A stretch of DNA of 64,000 nt from contig JAQGDQ010000482.1 of NCBI GenBank assembly GCA_030141605.1, positions 105,939 through 169,938 of the forward strand, in the 5' to 3' direction. The notes under the pieces were generated by a model. That model did not search any database and was not told the DNA's origin. It was given only the letters and a program-made list of their open reading frames with translations. The translations under genes and the position numbers were made by a program. This stretch comes from Tubiluchus corallicola (Eukaryota > Priapulida > Priapulimorpha > Priapulimorphida > Tubiluchidae). Within the stretch, counting starts at the first letter, position 1. The number at the start of each line of letters is the position of its first letter. This document shows positions 22,101-34,374 of the stretch, piece after piece.

Positions 22101-22675
22101 TTGAACTTAACTCGCTCAAGTAAGGCGATGTACCTTATTGAATGCGGGCACAAGATAGAGACACGAGCGAATCTCGGTAGTCTGCTGGCAACAGAAGACG
22201 ACATATCAAGACGGAAGATAATGGCATTATCAGCTTACTCAAAACTCACAAAAGTTTTTGAGAATAGGAAGATTTCTTTGGAAACAAAAATTAGAATATC
22301 TTAGTTGAAACTGTATTTCTGTATAACTCTGAGCTCTGGACATTAAAAGCAGATCATAAAGCTGAAATCGATGCTTTTCGAAGGCGAAATTACAGAAACA
22401 TTTTGGGTATTAGATGGCCAAAGACGCCGTTTAAGATGGATTGGGCATATGTTTAGACTACCTGATGATATTCCAGTGAAGGTAGCTCTTTAACAAGCCA
22501 TAGAACCAGCTAAAAAACCTGCAGGAGGACAAATGTTAACATATTTAGATTTTGCACAGAAAGATTTAAACACTTCAGCATTGATCCTTAGAAATAAATG
22601 TACTTGGGGCATTACGACAAGCAGGGAGTCCTGGCATAGGGAGGGGAGAATCATGTCACTGGACGTGTGATTCAT

Positions 22676-22707
<32 letters not shown>

Positions 22708-22708
22708 A
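22101..22708 (+). mobile_element. RTE-like LINE, longer 3' copy with (GAT)n tail
   Basis: This copy starts further upstream in the RT than those at 15.5 and 16.5 kb: GSLLATEDDISRRKIMALSA and FENRKISLETKIRIS precede the RRLRWIGHMFRLPDD block. A stop, frameshifts and an internal deletion disrupt it. The tail is (GAT)n at 22676-22708. The order confirms that all three copies derive from one family ending in a trinucleotide tail. Confidence 0.75.
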
Positions 22709-23198
22709 CGAGCGTGTACCTGTAGTGTTGATGAGTTATTTTTTTCTAAATTGAGACGATTATAAGTGTAAGAGTTATTCATATAACTTTGTAACCTTAT
22801 TTTGCAGTCTTTACTGCTTTTGCAATGTATGTTCATCATTATACTACGTGCGACGTTCGCGCTTGCTCTGCATGACGACGTAGTAGGCGTAATTACCACC
22901 TGGCGTCTCGCTTGAAGTTGCAAGATGTTAAGGTGGTAAGGTGGCAGGTCGTGTACTCAGTTTTTTTGCTGAACTTTGCACAAGTAGCAATTAGCATCAC
23001 CTGGTTTGTATTTTAGTGTAGCGCCTGGAAGATTGCGACCCATAGACCACTTTTGAAAAGATTGTGTACTAGAGATAACCTGGAGCCATAGACCTTAGAC
23101 GATTTGGAGTATGCAGCTGAAGGTAAAGTATATTCTATTATATTTTTTCTTTCAACATGCTTGTTGTGGAGATCCACTAGAATTAAATAGAATATTGC

Positions 23199-23300
23199 AG
23201 AATGTTCTATAGTATAGTTACAGTAGAACAATCTTCTTACCTTGTAGAAGTTTCGAGAACTTTCTATTTCTAGATTGTTCCTTGGTAGTGATATATAAGG
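23199..23300 (+). promoter_or_regulatory. Heat-shock-element cluster with TATA box
   Basis: AGAAGTTTCGAGAACTTTCT at 23246-23265 consists of four contiguous, perfectly alternating nGAAn/nTTCn units, the binding site for trimeric HSF. A two-unit site, AGAATGTTCT, lies at 23199-23208. A TATATAAGG box begins at 23292, about 27 bp downstream of the main element. This is the arrangement of heat-shock gene promoters. The predicted start would be near 23320. No chaperone gene follows, so this may drive a non-coding RNA, the small ORF at 24.2 kb or a solo LTR. Confidence 0.55.
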
Positions 23301-23514
23301 CGGAGCTGGCCGCTGAAGTTTATTCTCTCACATTCTCGTATTCTCATATTCTCAGATACGCTTTTACGTTTCCAGATTATCACATTTACATTTACGCGTT
23401 CCTTCATACTTTTGTGTTGTAGAATTCTCGTATAATATACTAGTTTAATTTGACTGTTTTCTGGTTTTCTCTACGAGCCTTCCGATAGAAACAAAACTCA
23501 ACAATGCTAAAGCA

Positions 23515-23605
23515 AAAAGAGGCTGGTGGTTAAGTGGGTAACGTGTAGGCAACTTGTAGTCCTGAGGAAATCAAGTCATGTGAAAAAATCCCAGATAATG
23601 CTTAT
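23515..23605 (+). mobile_element. tRNA-like (SINE head) fragment
   Basis: GGCTGGTGGTTAAGTGGGTA resembles a tRNA D-arm/A box, followed by a T-arm-like but decayed segment. No intact cloverleaf or B box is present, so this is probably a SINE relic. Confidence 0.3.
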
Positions 23606-24161
23606 GGTTTATTTGAATCACTTGGTCAGGTGGCAAGAGTCATGATGTCACTTGAAACCAGTTTAGAGTACAAGGCTTGCTTTATACTTTGTCCGTTTAT
23701 GTGTATGTCGATGTGTCCATTTCTTACATGCAAAATTCATTATAAAAAGTTGACGTCGACATTCAAATCGTTGGTGCCTCTGTTTCTTTACACTGTAGAT
23801 TTTAAAAGCAGACTCGTAACGAGATATTCAGCTACACTTGATGTCAACACATCCGGTTTAATTATACGTCACAATAGTCACGTGATATGAACAATCTCGC
23901 CATTGCTGCCATTTTTATAGAGTTTTTGTTGTGCATTTCGCGTTTCATTGTACAAAAACTGCGCCAGTATACATGCGTGCTGGTAGTGTTATCAACTTTA
24001 CCCCTTTTGCAAAGTGGCTTTTTTTGTTTTCAACTTCTTCGTTTTTTGGCTGCGCTCATCTTTCTAGTTATAACCTCGTTACTTCGCGAGTTACAATAAA
24101 GTTGTTAAATTTATTCTTGTCGTCTTGGTATTCGAGACATATCTGGTACGTTCTCTAATTA

Positions 24162-24548
24162 ATGGCACTGCTAAAACAGAATCAAGTGAGCTTTGATATT
24201 GACAAAAATTTACTGAGGACCAAAATTAACTACAGTGGTTTTAAGGTATGCATGGAATGTGGACATTTTTATATGACTAGCACAAGTTTTGTAAATTTTG
24301 AGCTGATTCATGTTGTGCAAGCAGTTTTCTGTATGGAAAAACCTGGTTTTCAGTGTCGCAATGGAAGTGAAAGAATTAGCTGGTTTGGACATCGTAGAAA
24401 ACTACAATATGCCCGCATTATTTGGATAGCACAATGCAAAAAGGCTAAAGCAAGTAACGGGCCAGCTCAAGATGTTCTCCTTTTTAACTGTAAGTGTGCT
24501 TTTGCATTCATAGAACTTTTGATTTATTCTTCCTCGTTGTTCCTCTAG
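24162..24548 (+). CDS. Hypothetical ORF of 128 codons with adjacent AATAAA
   Basis: I do not recognise this protein. It has six cysteines scattered through it (VCMECGHFY, FCMEKPGFQC and a late CKC), no signal peptide and no obvious domain. The stop is followed at once by AATAAA (24550-24555), and a heat-shock-type promoter lies about 0.85 kb upstream, so a transcript of about 1.25 kb is conceivable. Internal GTATGC and GTAAGT sequences could also act as splice donors. Length alone does not exclude chance in this sequence. Confidence 0.2.
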   Translation: MALLKQNQVSFDIDKNLLRTKINYSGFKVCMECGHFYMTSTSFVNFELIHVVQAVFCMEKPGFQCRNGSERISWFGHRRKLQYARIIWIAQCKKAKASNGPAQDVLLFNCKCAFAFIELLIYSSSLFL

Positions 24549-24555
24549 AATAAAG

Positions 24556-26090
24556 ATTTATTGAACTGCATAAATAATTTTTTACCGTGCTGGAGATGAG
24601 TTTTAGCAATGTCCTAGATAGCCATTTTATGCAATGGTCATCACACAGTAATCACGCAAATGCCTGTATGAATTTGTAATATTCGTTTCATAACTATGTA
24701 AATCATATTAACTTTCAGTATTATTAAGTGTCTTAAATATTATTTTTTTATTATTATAGAATAATTTTTATTATTATTAATTTGAATTTTCACCTCTTCT
24801 TACTGCTTTGTATTGTCACTAGAGAATTGAAATAATTCTTAAATGTTTCTCGCACATTGTTATTGAGTGGTTACAGCCGCTATTAAGTGTCAAATCTACA
24901 AAACCCGATGTTTTGTGTGCAGCTGACACAAAGTTACCACTAATCTTTGGTTGGCGTTATCAGATAGCAATGAATTTTAGCACACTCAATAAGTGGTTCG
25001 ATTTTACTGAATAAAGTAAAACTGCTCTTGTCAGTTTAAAATGTTTATGATGATATTCTGAATCGTCTCGAAGTTGTCTTACCAAATTCATCTTGCCCAG
25101 TAAATTCTGTCGCATATGCGAGCATTTAATTTACAGTTTATTATTAATTTTGATTTGTAGTTTTAAACTTTACTTTTTCATTACCACTAAGTCAGTGCTG
25201 ACATCTGTTTGTACACTTGAAAGTTTCCATTATATGTGTACACTTGCTACTGATATATGTTTGTATGGACTGGGTTACTGGGCTTCTCTGTGAATGTAGT
25301 AACATTTCACACTTGGTAGCAAGACTAGAGGACAAGCAATAGGCTTAAAGAGTTGTGTGGTCATAATAACGTTTTGACTCAGGTTCCATGATATATGGGC
25401 TGATGGATTTACTTTAACTTTTGTTTACTACTGTTGATTATGTTTACTATTTTCGTGTATATGTGGATTGACTATGAGACTATAATTTTGAGTAAAATAC
25501 AGATCGCAAAGTTAAACCATGTTTTCATCCAGCGATTACTACTGTTTAATATGAACATCGTAACTTGAAAAACAGTCTGATAATCCTGCCAATGTCGGTT
25601 GTTGGCTCTCCCCAAAACACCCCAGCGACAACGTTAGCGTCACGACATATTCCGTTGTTTGAAAAAATGTTCCTAACCTATCTTCTTCTCTTCTTCACCG
25701 TTTTGTTTTTCTCTGCTCTGCCATAGTTTAATCGCTTACAAGAATTTATAATAAATATTTATGTAATCTGAGATTCTTGACCGCAAAATTGACAGTAATG
25801 TCATTTCTGTCTTGCAAATTTTTAAGAGCTTAAATTTGTCGGTGATTGACGTTGGGAAAGCCCTTGCTTGGCATAAGATCATATTCAAAATTATCTAAAG
25901 TCAGTAAAATGGATACAAAACACCAGTTTAACGTGTTGACCAAAAGTTTCTTTATTCTGAAATACAATTATTAACATTTAGTTTAATTTGCGTTGAGTAG
26001 AAGAAAATTAGTTGCATGATTAAATGTATTGCTATAACTAAGTACTGATATAAAAATTATGTAGATTATATTGAAATTAATTAATAACTA
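24556..26090. other. Intergenic DNA, nothing recognised
   Basis: AT-rich sequence with no conserved ORF. A 66-codon hydrophobic frame at 25093-25293 has no recognisable similarity. Confidence 0.4.
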
Positions 26091-26269
<179 letters not shown>

Positions 26270-26591
26270 GTGCGTTGTGTCTGTCGATGTAAATAATCGC
26301 CCACATTCTGATTATATAGAGGCATGGACGCCATTATGTATGATTATTATGCCTTTAGTATGATTTTGCACTATTCAACTCTATGGAAGCCTGTTGTAGT
26401 TATACATTTTTATATAGCCAAAGTATTTATGATAATTGTTTGTAAGGTTTCAACCTATGATTTAGTTAATCACATCGTCTGTTTGTAGTTGTTCATTTAG
26501 TTATGGTATCCGTAGATAATACGCTGATAGGATTAAACACATTGGCAGTCTCATGCACCATTTAGTCACCATTTAGTAGATGCTGACTCTG

Positions 26592-26605
26592 CCAGCAGAG
26601 GGCAG
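26592..26605 (+). promoter_or_regulatory. CTCF-like motif
   Basis: CCAGCAGAGGGCAG matches all 14 positions of the CTCF core consensus CCASYAGRKGGCRS. A single motif match can arise by chance, and occupancy is unknown. Confidence 0.35.
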
Positions 26606-26609
26606 CACC

Positions 26610-28050
26610 GGTACCTATTCCTAACATTCTGTACTATTCTACTGTGTTGAACGTGTATTTCAGTAAATCTGTTCTTTAAAATGTTTGTGTACTTTCGGTT
26701 GTTATCTTAGAATCTAACTTAGATTCTAAGACTTAGATAATGTATTAACAGATTCTGTGTGCCATATACCATATTTGTGTGAAGGTACCATTCCTGGCAC
26801 TAGTCTCAATAATTACTCTAAATGAGATTCGAGAAGGAGATCTATACTCCAAGCTTGTGTTGTATACAAACTCTGGACTGTTCTCATCTACATGTATTTA
26901 CCAAAGATTCTGTCAGTTCCTATTTCGTCAAAGAGTTAACAGAAATATTTCTGTAGCTTCTACCACAACACGAACGCACCAAACAAGTGAATTAAAATAA
27001 ATAAGCTCCCCGCTTGACAGGTTTCAGGACGGTATTACATGCTAATATATGAAGTCTTTCGACAAGAACATATTTCACAGAAACATGACCGAAATAAAGC
27101 AGCGTTACACTGGCAGTTACAGTTTTGCAGTGAATTTGAATACATGTGGTGGAAGATGATCATTAAAAGTTGATGTTAGTCACAAATGCCAAAATTTATA
27201 AATGCACATCAACTTCTTAGTTTAGGCGTCCCGTTTGACTATCCTCTGTCTTGCTCATCCGTCTGTCTTCCGATCAGACATTTTCCCGGACAACCTGCGA
27301 TGAAGCCAGGGAAGATGCAAACTGGGTCACCTGCCATCATTTTACAAATTCATTCATTACAAAAAGATTGATTACTCGAGATACAAATTTGGACTTCACT
27401 GAAAATTTTACGCTCTATTGAGGCTGTCAGTTTTAGATAGAAGAAGGATTTCCTGCGCCGCACGGACGGTATATATACAAACGGCCACACGTCCCGCTCA
27501 CATGACCCCCCCCAGGTTCGTTACACACTAGTGCATAATTAAGTAAAGCCCACGTAAAACAACAAGAAAGCTCGCAACTGTAATTACTGAACTGATACGG
27601 CAGACAGCTTTGCTTTGCCCACACTGCATGTTGTGATTGTAGTTAAGACACTTCAATGGAGTTTACGTGACGGTTGACTTACAGCAACTGCGCAAATGCA
27701 TAGCAAAACTGCGAAAAGACCCTTTCTTAAACAATCAGACACTATGAATTAACAAAATTATTAGTCAAAATTTAATGAAAATTAGCTTGCATAGCTACAA
27801 GACATACTCTAAAAAGTTTATACTATTCGTATTTACTAAATCTGTACTGAGTAAATACTATCAGATAGAAATTAGAATTTTTAGTGACACTACAGTGTAA
27901 CAGAAACAGAATGGTCTTATGTACAATGTCAGAATGGTTATGCCTTGAGAGTGTTCTGCAATAATGAATTTTAGCCAGATGTAACTGATCCAATCTTTCA
28001 TTGAAACATAAATATCTGTGTTGAAGTAATTAGAGATCTGCAGTTTACAA
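26610..28050. other. Intergenic DNA, possible LTR remnant at its start
   Basis: Around 26708-26732 a near-perfect palindrome (CTTAGAATCTAA with its inverse) follows sequence that could be an LTR edge, without proof. No coding region was recognised to 28.05 kb. Confidence 0.3.
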
Positions 28051-28130
28051 GGCTTCTTCAGTTAGCCAGAATGCCCTTGCCCTATTCTCTGGCTTCTTCA
28101 GTTAGCCAGAATGCCCTTGCCCTATTCTCT
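28051..28130 (+). repeat. 40-bp perfect tandem duplication
   Basis: GGCTTCTTCAGTTAGCCAGA and the following 20 bases occur twice back to back without differences, so the duplication is recent. Confidence 0.9.
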
Positions 28131-28446
28131 AAGTGCCAAGCCAAATTACAGCACAGCCGATTTCCTGTACACTAACTTGTAAAAATGTTCACAACAGAAA
28201 CTGAGTATGAATTTGCTTGTTTGCATTACTAGCAAGTTTATTTAACTTATCTTGTGATGAAATCAGACCACTTGAGTCGGAGTTTCTTGCTATATCTCTC
28301 TACTCGATGCTAGTCCAAATAGCTATTACAAATCTCAAATAACACTTACAATTCATTAAGCCATCTAAGCCAGTGCAAATATCCATTACTATTACAACTG
28401 TGAAACTAATCGCATCTGAGCTATTTGACTAAAAAAGATAAATTCC

Positions 28447-28686
28447 TCTTTTGCCACTTTGATCAAGCCAAATTGAGTATGAATCTTGGTTGTTTGCATT
28501 ATTAGCAAGTTCATTTAAGCTGTGATGCAATCAGACCATCTGATTTAGAGTTTCATACTATATCCCTCTTTTGCCACTTTGGTCAAGCCAAATTGAGTAT
28601 GAATCTTGGTTGTTTGCATTATTAGCAAGTTCATTTAAGTTGTGATGCAATCAGACCATCTGATTTAGAGTTTCATACTATATCTC
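28447..28686 (+). repeat. 120-bp tandem duplication
   Basis: Two copies are offset by exactly 120 bp, starting CTCTTTTGCCACTTTG, and differ at a few positions. A third, older and shorter relative lies at about 28200-28310 (GAGTATGAATTTGCTTGTTT). Confidence 0.9.
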
Positions 28687-30170
28687 TTTACTCAGTTCTG
28701 GCAGTCCTGAACTTAGCAAGTAATGTTTACTCTCATCCAAAGTACTCAATTATTAACACTATGAACAAATCTTGATTGAACTACCCAGTGACAAATAAGC
28801 AGGAAAAATCAGGAACACCAGTTGTTTTTGTGGCTGTCTGTGTAATTTTTTTATTTCGAACCACTGAGCAAACCAAATTACAAGAGACAAAGAAAAACTA
28901 GATTAAAAAACATTAACCAAAGAAACCACATGTAAGTGTGAAATCATAATAGTTCAAGCACAAAAGAAACGCATACAACAGAGCAACATACATAGATATC
29001 ATAAACTTAATATTACATGTATTACAGTTAGTCAGTCTGTCAGGCTTGCACTGAGTTGCCTCAGTCTTCTAATATTTTCTGGACCAATCTAGCATTAATT
29101 TTAATAACCTCTACATCTTGTGACGCATTTAAAAATAAGAACTGCTCATTAGAAGACATAATGAAACTTAGTACAGAAATTATAAAGAATACTGAAATAT
29201 TCTTCTCTTATATGAACGCACAGTTGGCATTCAGTAATTACATTCAATTCATTCTCTACTTTGTTCAAACAACAATTTTTATATATTAGTTGTTCTACAG
29301 GTATTTTTTGGCTTATGATATCTACCGATTTCAATTATAATATTCCTTCAGTACCCCTGATATCTGCCAACACCCTACCAGGGCCACTAGAAGTGAGGCC
29401 ACCAACTGCAAAGCATCAAGGAGGATTGCTCGTCCTCATTTGACATTGCCGGCTTATACAATATTACACATAGCCTATATTCCTACTTTCGTGCTATACA
29501 TACCTGGCAAAAAACCAAATGACCAATTGATGCTAGGCAAGTAACTGATTCTGCAATCAACTAAATAAGCCAGGTAAACGTGCAGCTAACAGAAAACCTT
29601 GAAAAGAATAAATAAACGAAGAGTGTTTGTATTATGATTATGTTATGAAAATTGATATATCTAAGGTCCTATAAATCCTGGTATTTTAGTTTCCTGAATT
29701 GTTTGTTGCACATCTATTCCTCATACAAATAATGTTGTCATGCAGCTGCAAAAGAAATAATGCCCAAAAAGGATCCTTGATTATGTGGGAGACAGAAAGA
29801 TATTTTTGCTTATAATAATTATATCAACTTTAATAAATAAAACATGTGCAATAAAAGCCCCTCTGTGTGTGAGGGAGCGCTTGCAGCAAAAAGCACCTTC
29901 TTATGAATGCACTTTCTTTCTAACATAGAAGCATTAACGGTTCACGTGATATGTGTTCACTCAGCGTGAGATAGTAGTGAAACCAATGCCATATTACCAT
30001 GACAGGGGAAACTACAAGACACCTCGTTCACTTTAAAATTCCAACATAATTTGGGGGACTTTGTGACTTTTCGCAAGTGAATCGTGGCTTTCCGTAAGTG
30101 CGCGTTGCTTAATTTAATTCAAACTTGTGCAGCATACCTAATGTTTATGCAAAAATATCATGAAGTTAGC
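28687..30170. other. Intergenic DNA, nothing recognised
   Basis: Several short frames are present on both strands but none has a recognisable domain or a supporting signal. Confidence 0.4.
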
Positions 30171-30173
30171 TAT

Positions 30174-30476
30174 TTAGTTTTTTGTAAAAAACGAATTTTC
30201 TGCAAAGTTTGTTTTTTGTTCTAACTGAAGTGCACAAACCTTTAGTAAGCCATGGCTTGCCATGAACTTTATGTTTAGGTTTCTGTTTAAGTTTAACAAG
30301 AAAGTAACCATTGTGCAGCTGAGTGAGATGTTCAATAAAAATATTATATGCACGATTAGAGTCATTAACGTGGAATAGTTCTTCCTCTGTTTCTCTGGAA
30401 AGCAAGGTATTAAATTTTTCTTTTTTCCTCGGATAACTTTTTGTTGTTGTAAGAGGAATTTTTTCACAACTAACAT
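30174..30476 (-). mobile_element. LINE fragment (endonuclease-RT linker)
   Basis: Two overlapping minus-strand frames carry the typical linker upstream of a CR1/L2-type RT: AYNIFIEHLTQLHN, KPWLTKGLCTSVRTKNKL and RKFV. The required frame changes between the two show that it is a broken relic about 100 codons long. Confidence 0.65.
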
Positions 30477-30569
30477 TTATATCGCACTTTTTATGCCCAC
30501 AAGAGCTTAATTAGCAGCAGCATACTTCCAATTTGCACCATCCTTTCCTTTCATTTCCTGGTGTAAATT

Positions 30570-30945
30570 GCTTGGCTCTTCCATTTACCCCACCATCGGC
30601 ACCTCCATTACGCACATTCTGGACAGTAACATACAAGCTACATCCACGTCCCCTACTTCCTCGACTCCCTGTTTCTTGCTTCTTTTCTATTTACACCACC
30701 ATGAGCACCTCCATTACGCACATTCTGGACAGTAACATACAAGCTATGTCCACGTCCCCTACTTCCTCGACTCCCTGTTTCTTGCTTCTTTTCTATTTAC
30801 ACCACCATGAGCACCTCCATTACGCACATTCTGGGCAGTAACATACAAGCTATGTCCACGTCCCCTACTTCCTCGACTCCCTGTTTCTTGCTTCTTTTCT
30901 GTTTACACCCCCATCAGCACCTCCATTACCCTCTTTCTGAGCAGG
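30570..30945 (+). repeat. 106-bp tandem repeat, about 3.5 copies
   Basis: ACCTCCATTACGCACATTCT recurs at 30601, 30707 and 30813, with a variant at 30919, a strict 106-bp period. The frames through it (Thr/Ser/Pro-rich) repeat with the DNA and are not evidence of a gene. Confidence 0.92.
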
Positions 30946-31764
30946 CTAACATACAGGCTAAATTTTGGTTCAATAAATGCCCTTGGATTGTTCTATGGTT
31001 ATTTCTGGAAACATTTTGATGATTTTTTTCTGCAGTTAGAAAAAATGCAACTTTTGGATTCCCTTTCCTTTGTAGCTGATCAATGGAATGACATAGCATT
31101 ACATCATAGTAACTCTTACTCCATCCAACCTGGGCCACAATATCTGTAATATGTTACATCAAGTTTAATGATAATGCTAGTTGCTATAGTAACATATCTG
31201 ACATACAAAATTTTACATTTAACATCACAAGTATAAGACTTGATGAAAAACTTTAAATTTGTGACCTTTGTCACTTTGTTACCTTTATCGATAAATAAAC
31301 ATATATATATCGATGATGATAATAATGCATATTAAGTAAACTAGCAATCAGTATTATTACCGGTGATACAAATCTAACATTTTCTGACTTTAGTGTCATA
31401 ACTATAGTTATTTTTATACACATTTTAGATAGTTGTAAACCAGTGAGGTATTAAATTGGGTTGTACATTCTGAACAGGTAAATTATTAACATTGGTAACT
31501 GGTTACAGGTGTGCTCTATCACTATGCTATGATTAGCTTTATCATTATAAGTGACAAGTAAAAAGTTAGCATGTCCCTGAGGGTCTTTGTGCTGTACTGA
31601 GACTGTTTTAAGAATTTAGGTTTTGCTATACGGGTTCACATGTTTTGAACAAAAAATTGATAATACCAATAAAGACTGTCGACAGTGCACTGTTAACTGT
31701 AGGCAAACTTGCTCATTGAAGATAGGGCCACAAGCCATGCACTAGCATGACTTGAAGATTTTGG
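30946..31764. other. Intergenic DNA, nothing recognised
   Basis: AT-rich sequence; the minus-strand frame at 30926-31138 has no recognisable similarity. Confidence 0.4.
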
Positions 31765-32166
31765 TCACAGCCATGCTTTATCAACCTCAGAAGTAGATGC
31801 TTCATTTGGAGACTTTAACTCAGGTAAAGTCATAAAAAATGCTTCAACCTTTTCAGCACAGACCGATTTTACTACATGTAAATCTAATGCAGCATAAGTG
31901 TTAGAGGAAGGACCTCTAGAAAATATTTCTTGAACTAAAGAAGCTGAACTGCTAGCTGATGCCAGGAAAACTGGAAGACTCAGCTGGGTGTCACATCTTA
32001 TACGAAGACCTCTTCTGGAAACTGGCAAGGAAGCTGGTAACCAAACTGAATCAGACATATGAATGTTTAGTATAGTCTGAAGTGTGTCATGAAGAATAGA
32101 ATCATAGTGGCCAAGTACATTGGAAAAAGATTGGAAAACAGGTGAAGATCTCAAAATATGGACCAA
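31765..32166 (-). mobile_element. Reverse transcriptase C-terminal fragment
   Basis: A 133-codon minus-strand frame resembles the region after the RT domain of a non-LTR element: LRSSPVFQSF, then WLPASLPVSRRGLRIR (the common xASLPVxxGGLGIR block), then LPVFLASASSSASLVQ. No catalytic YxDD is included. The exact clade is uncertain. It looks like a relic on a different LINE lineage from the CR1-like and RTE-like pieces. Confidence 0.6.
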
Positions 32167-34374
32167 TTTTGAAATAGAGAAGCAATGTCAACGTAGGTAT
32201 TTTGCATCATGTGTATCTAATAAGCTAAGCCAAGTACCAAGAAGTATTAACTGGTCTAATTTTTTTCAAAATTGCCACAGGATTTCATAAGGTTTGTGAC
32301 TTTCTAGTTACTTTTCTTTAGAAAATGTAAAAGTTCTACAAAACAACAGAAGGAAAACAAGTTAACATGTGCCGCATGGTATTAATATTAAGATAAAAAT
32401 TGATTTGCTTTTGTTATCTAGTCCAGATAACCAAATATTCCAGGTATTTGGGGTCTGGATGACCAGGGTCCTGCCTAACTGAGTGCTTTTTTGGCAGGCA
32501 TGGCTAGTGCATTGGGTTCATGACATTTTTGTAAACACCAGTCATTTATTTCGCCGATATTTAATGTAACGTGGTTGGCACTGTTTGGCATTATTATTTT
32601 TGTTATCTAGGCAAATGGGTTTTGTGGGCCACGGTACATTAAACCTCACTAAGATATTAATGTATGTCTGAAATTTGGGTCCATTTCTGCCCATGTGTAC
32701 CAAATTTATTACACTGTGCATCTGGAAAGTTGAAAGAAAATGCAAAACAAATGAGTTAAGTTTAACCAATTTATTTCCTAATCATAAGTCAGATACAATA
32801 AAATGATAATAGTAGTAAACATGTGAATAGGGGTTCATAACTCCAACTTCATATCATTCTATTTCACAGTGTAGTGGGCTATTCAATTTGTCAGATAAGT
32901 ATTTGTACATCTTTGCCTCAATTTAGTTACAAGTTCATGTGACTGTTTCAATTTGAGATCAATAGCCCTTCAACTTGAAAGTCTGAATTTCTTACCTTTT
33001 ATTTCAGTTTTTTCTTACTTCTGCTTTTGTCACAGCAGAGCAGTGAATGCCTCGATCCTGGCTAAAACACTTGTTTTACACACAAACAAGGCGTTCATCC
33101 TTATCCACCGGAAAAATCTGGTTACGCCAACGCAGCATCTTGTTCTTCCCTCTGTACTTTCTTCCGGTGATGCTAATGGGATCTTGGCATTTCTTTCTCA
33201 TTCCATGCTTTCAGTTCAGACGCCAGTCAGTGAACATTTTCTATAACTGTGTCTCTAGATTCAGGCCACACAACTCTGATATGGGAACTTTTGGTGTGCC
33301 TCTCAGTTGGAATATTGTCGCAAGTTTTTTTTACTTGTAGTCGGTTTCGCTTCCAATTTTTAGTTTGTTTGCTGTTTTGACGATGAATGAAGCGAGCTAG
33401 CATAGTAATGGCATTCTTACATATAATTACCCCCCACGAGAGCTTACGCTGGGTCAAAATGGCAATGATGAATACCAGAACGACTTCAAACCACGAGCTC
33501 TCTCTACCTTTTCAGCTGGGCTCGGCAATAAGCCATTTCAGTGTGAGAACGTTTCGTACCCAATTCATGTAACAGATAGTGTACTTACAGAATTGCAATA
33601 GCCTTTAAGTGATTCTCAATTGTAGTTAACGCACACACTTGTAAATAACAGTTGTAAATGGAATTTATTAGTTAAACAGAATGCAAAAATACTTAACATC
33701 AATAACAATTACATTTCAACTCGGTTTGTAGTATCACGTAATTGGTTAACAGAAAATTGCGTTAATGATTTGCTGTACATTTGGTTTTATCAAACTTACA
33801 ATCAATTTCGTAACAACTGTTCCTTCAATAAAAGTGAACAACTAACAATAATTGAATACAATTATATATGTGTTACCAAGAAAATATGATAAGTAAAATC
33901 ACTTAGCTCTGGGACTGGCCAATCTGTATAAGATTCAACAATTAGCCCAGTCTGGTTCCTAATATGACCTGTTATCTATGCCTCAGTGGTTGGCTTGATC
34001 CAACTATAAAGAGGTCATCTATGCTGATCGCAATAGAAAGTTTTGCTCTAACCTCTAGAATGTACAACAGAGAGCCCACACCTTGTCATCTACTTGGCAT
34101 CGACCAAAAAGCCCCGTCTCTCTGTCATACCCCCTCCCTTATGAAGCCTCTCAGTCATGTGACATGGTACACCTGATGGCTCGCTACCTGAACATCTCGA
34201 TTCTGCGTGCTTCGCTACTTTAGCCATCTGTCACTAGGACAGAGTGCTGGGATGTCTCTGTCCTAAAACCCGTGGCCCAACTGTCGGCCATTGTTAACCG
34301 TTTCTTTGGTCAGCTGGGTACCGGGCACTCAATTCACATGACCAAGCTCTGACAACACGTCTATTAAGAACAAT
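32167..34374. other. Intergenic DNA before the satellite
   Basis: Several frames of 60-100 codons occur at 32.95-33.57 kb on both strands. On the minus strand, weakly protein-like stretches at 33.05-33.35 kb (for example GTPKVPISELCGLN) suggest a decayed gene or transposon, but I cannot name it. Confidence 0.3.
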
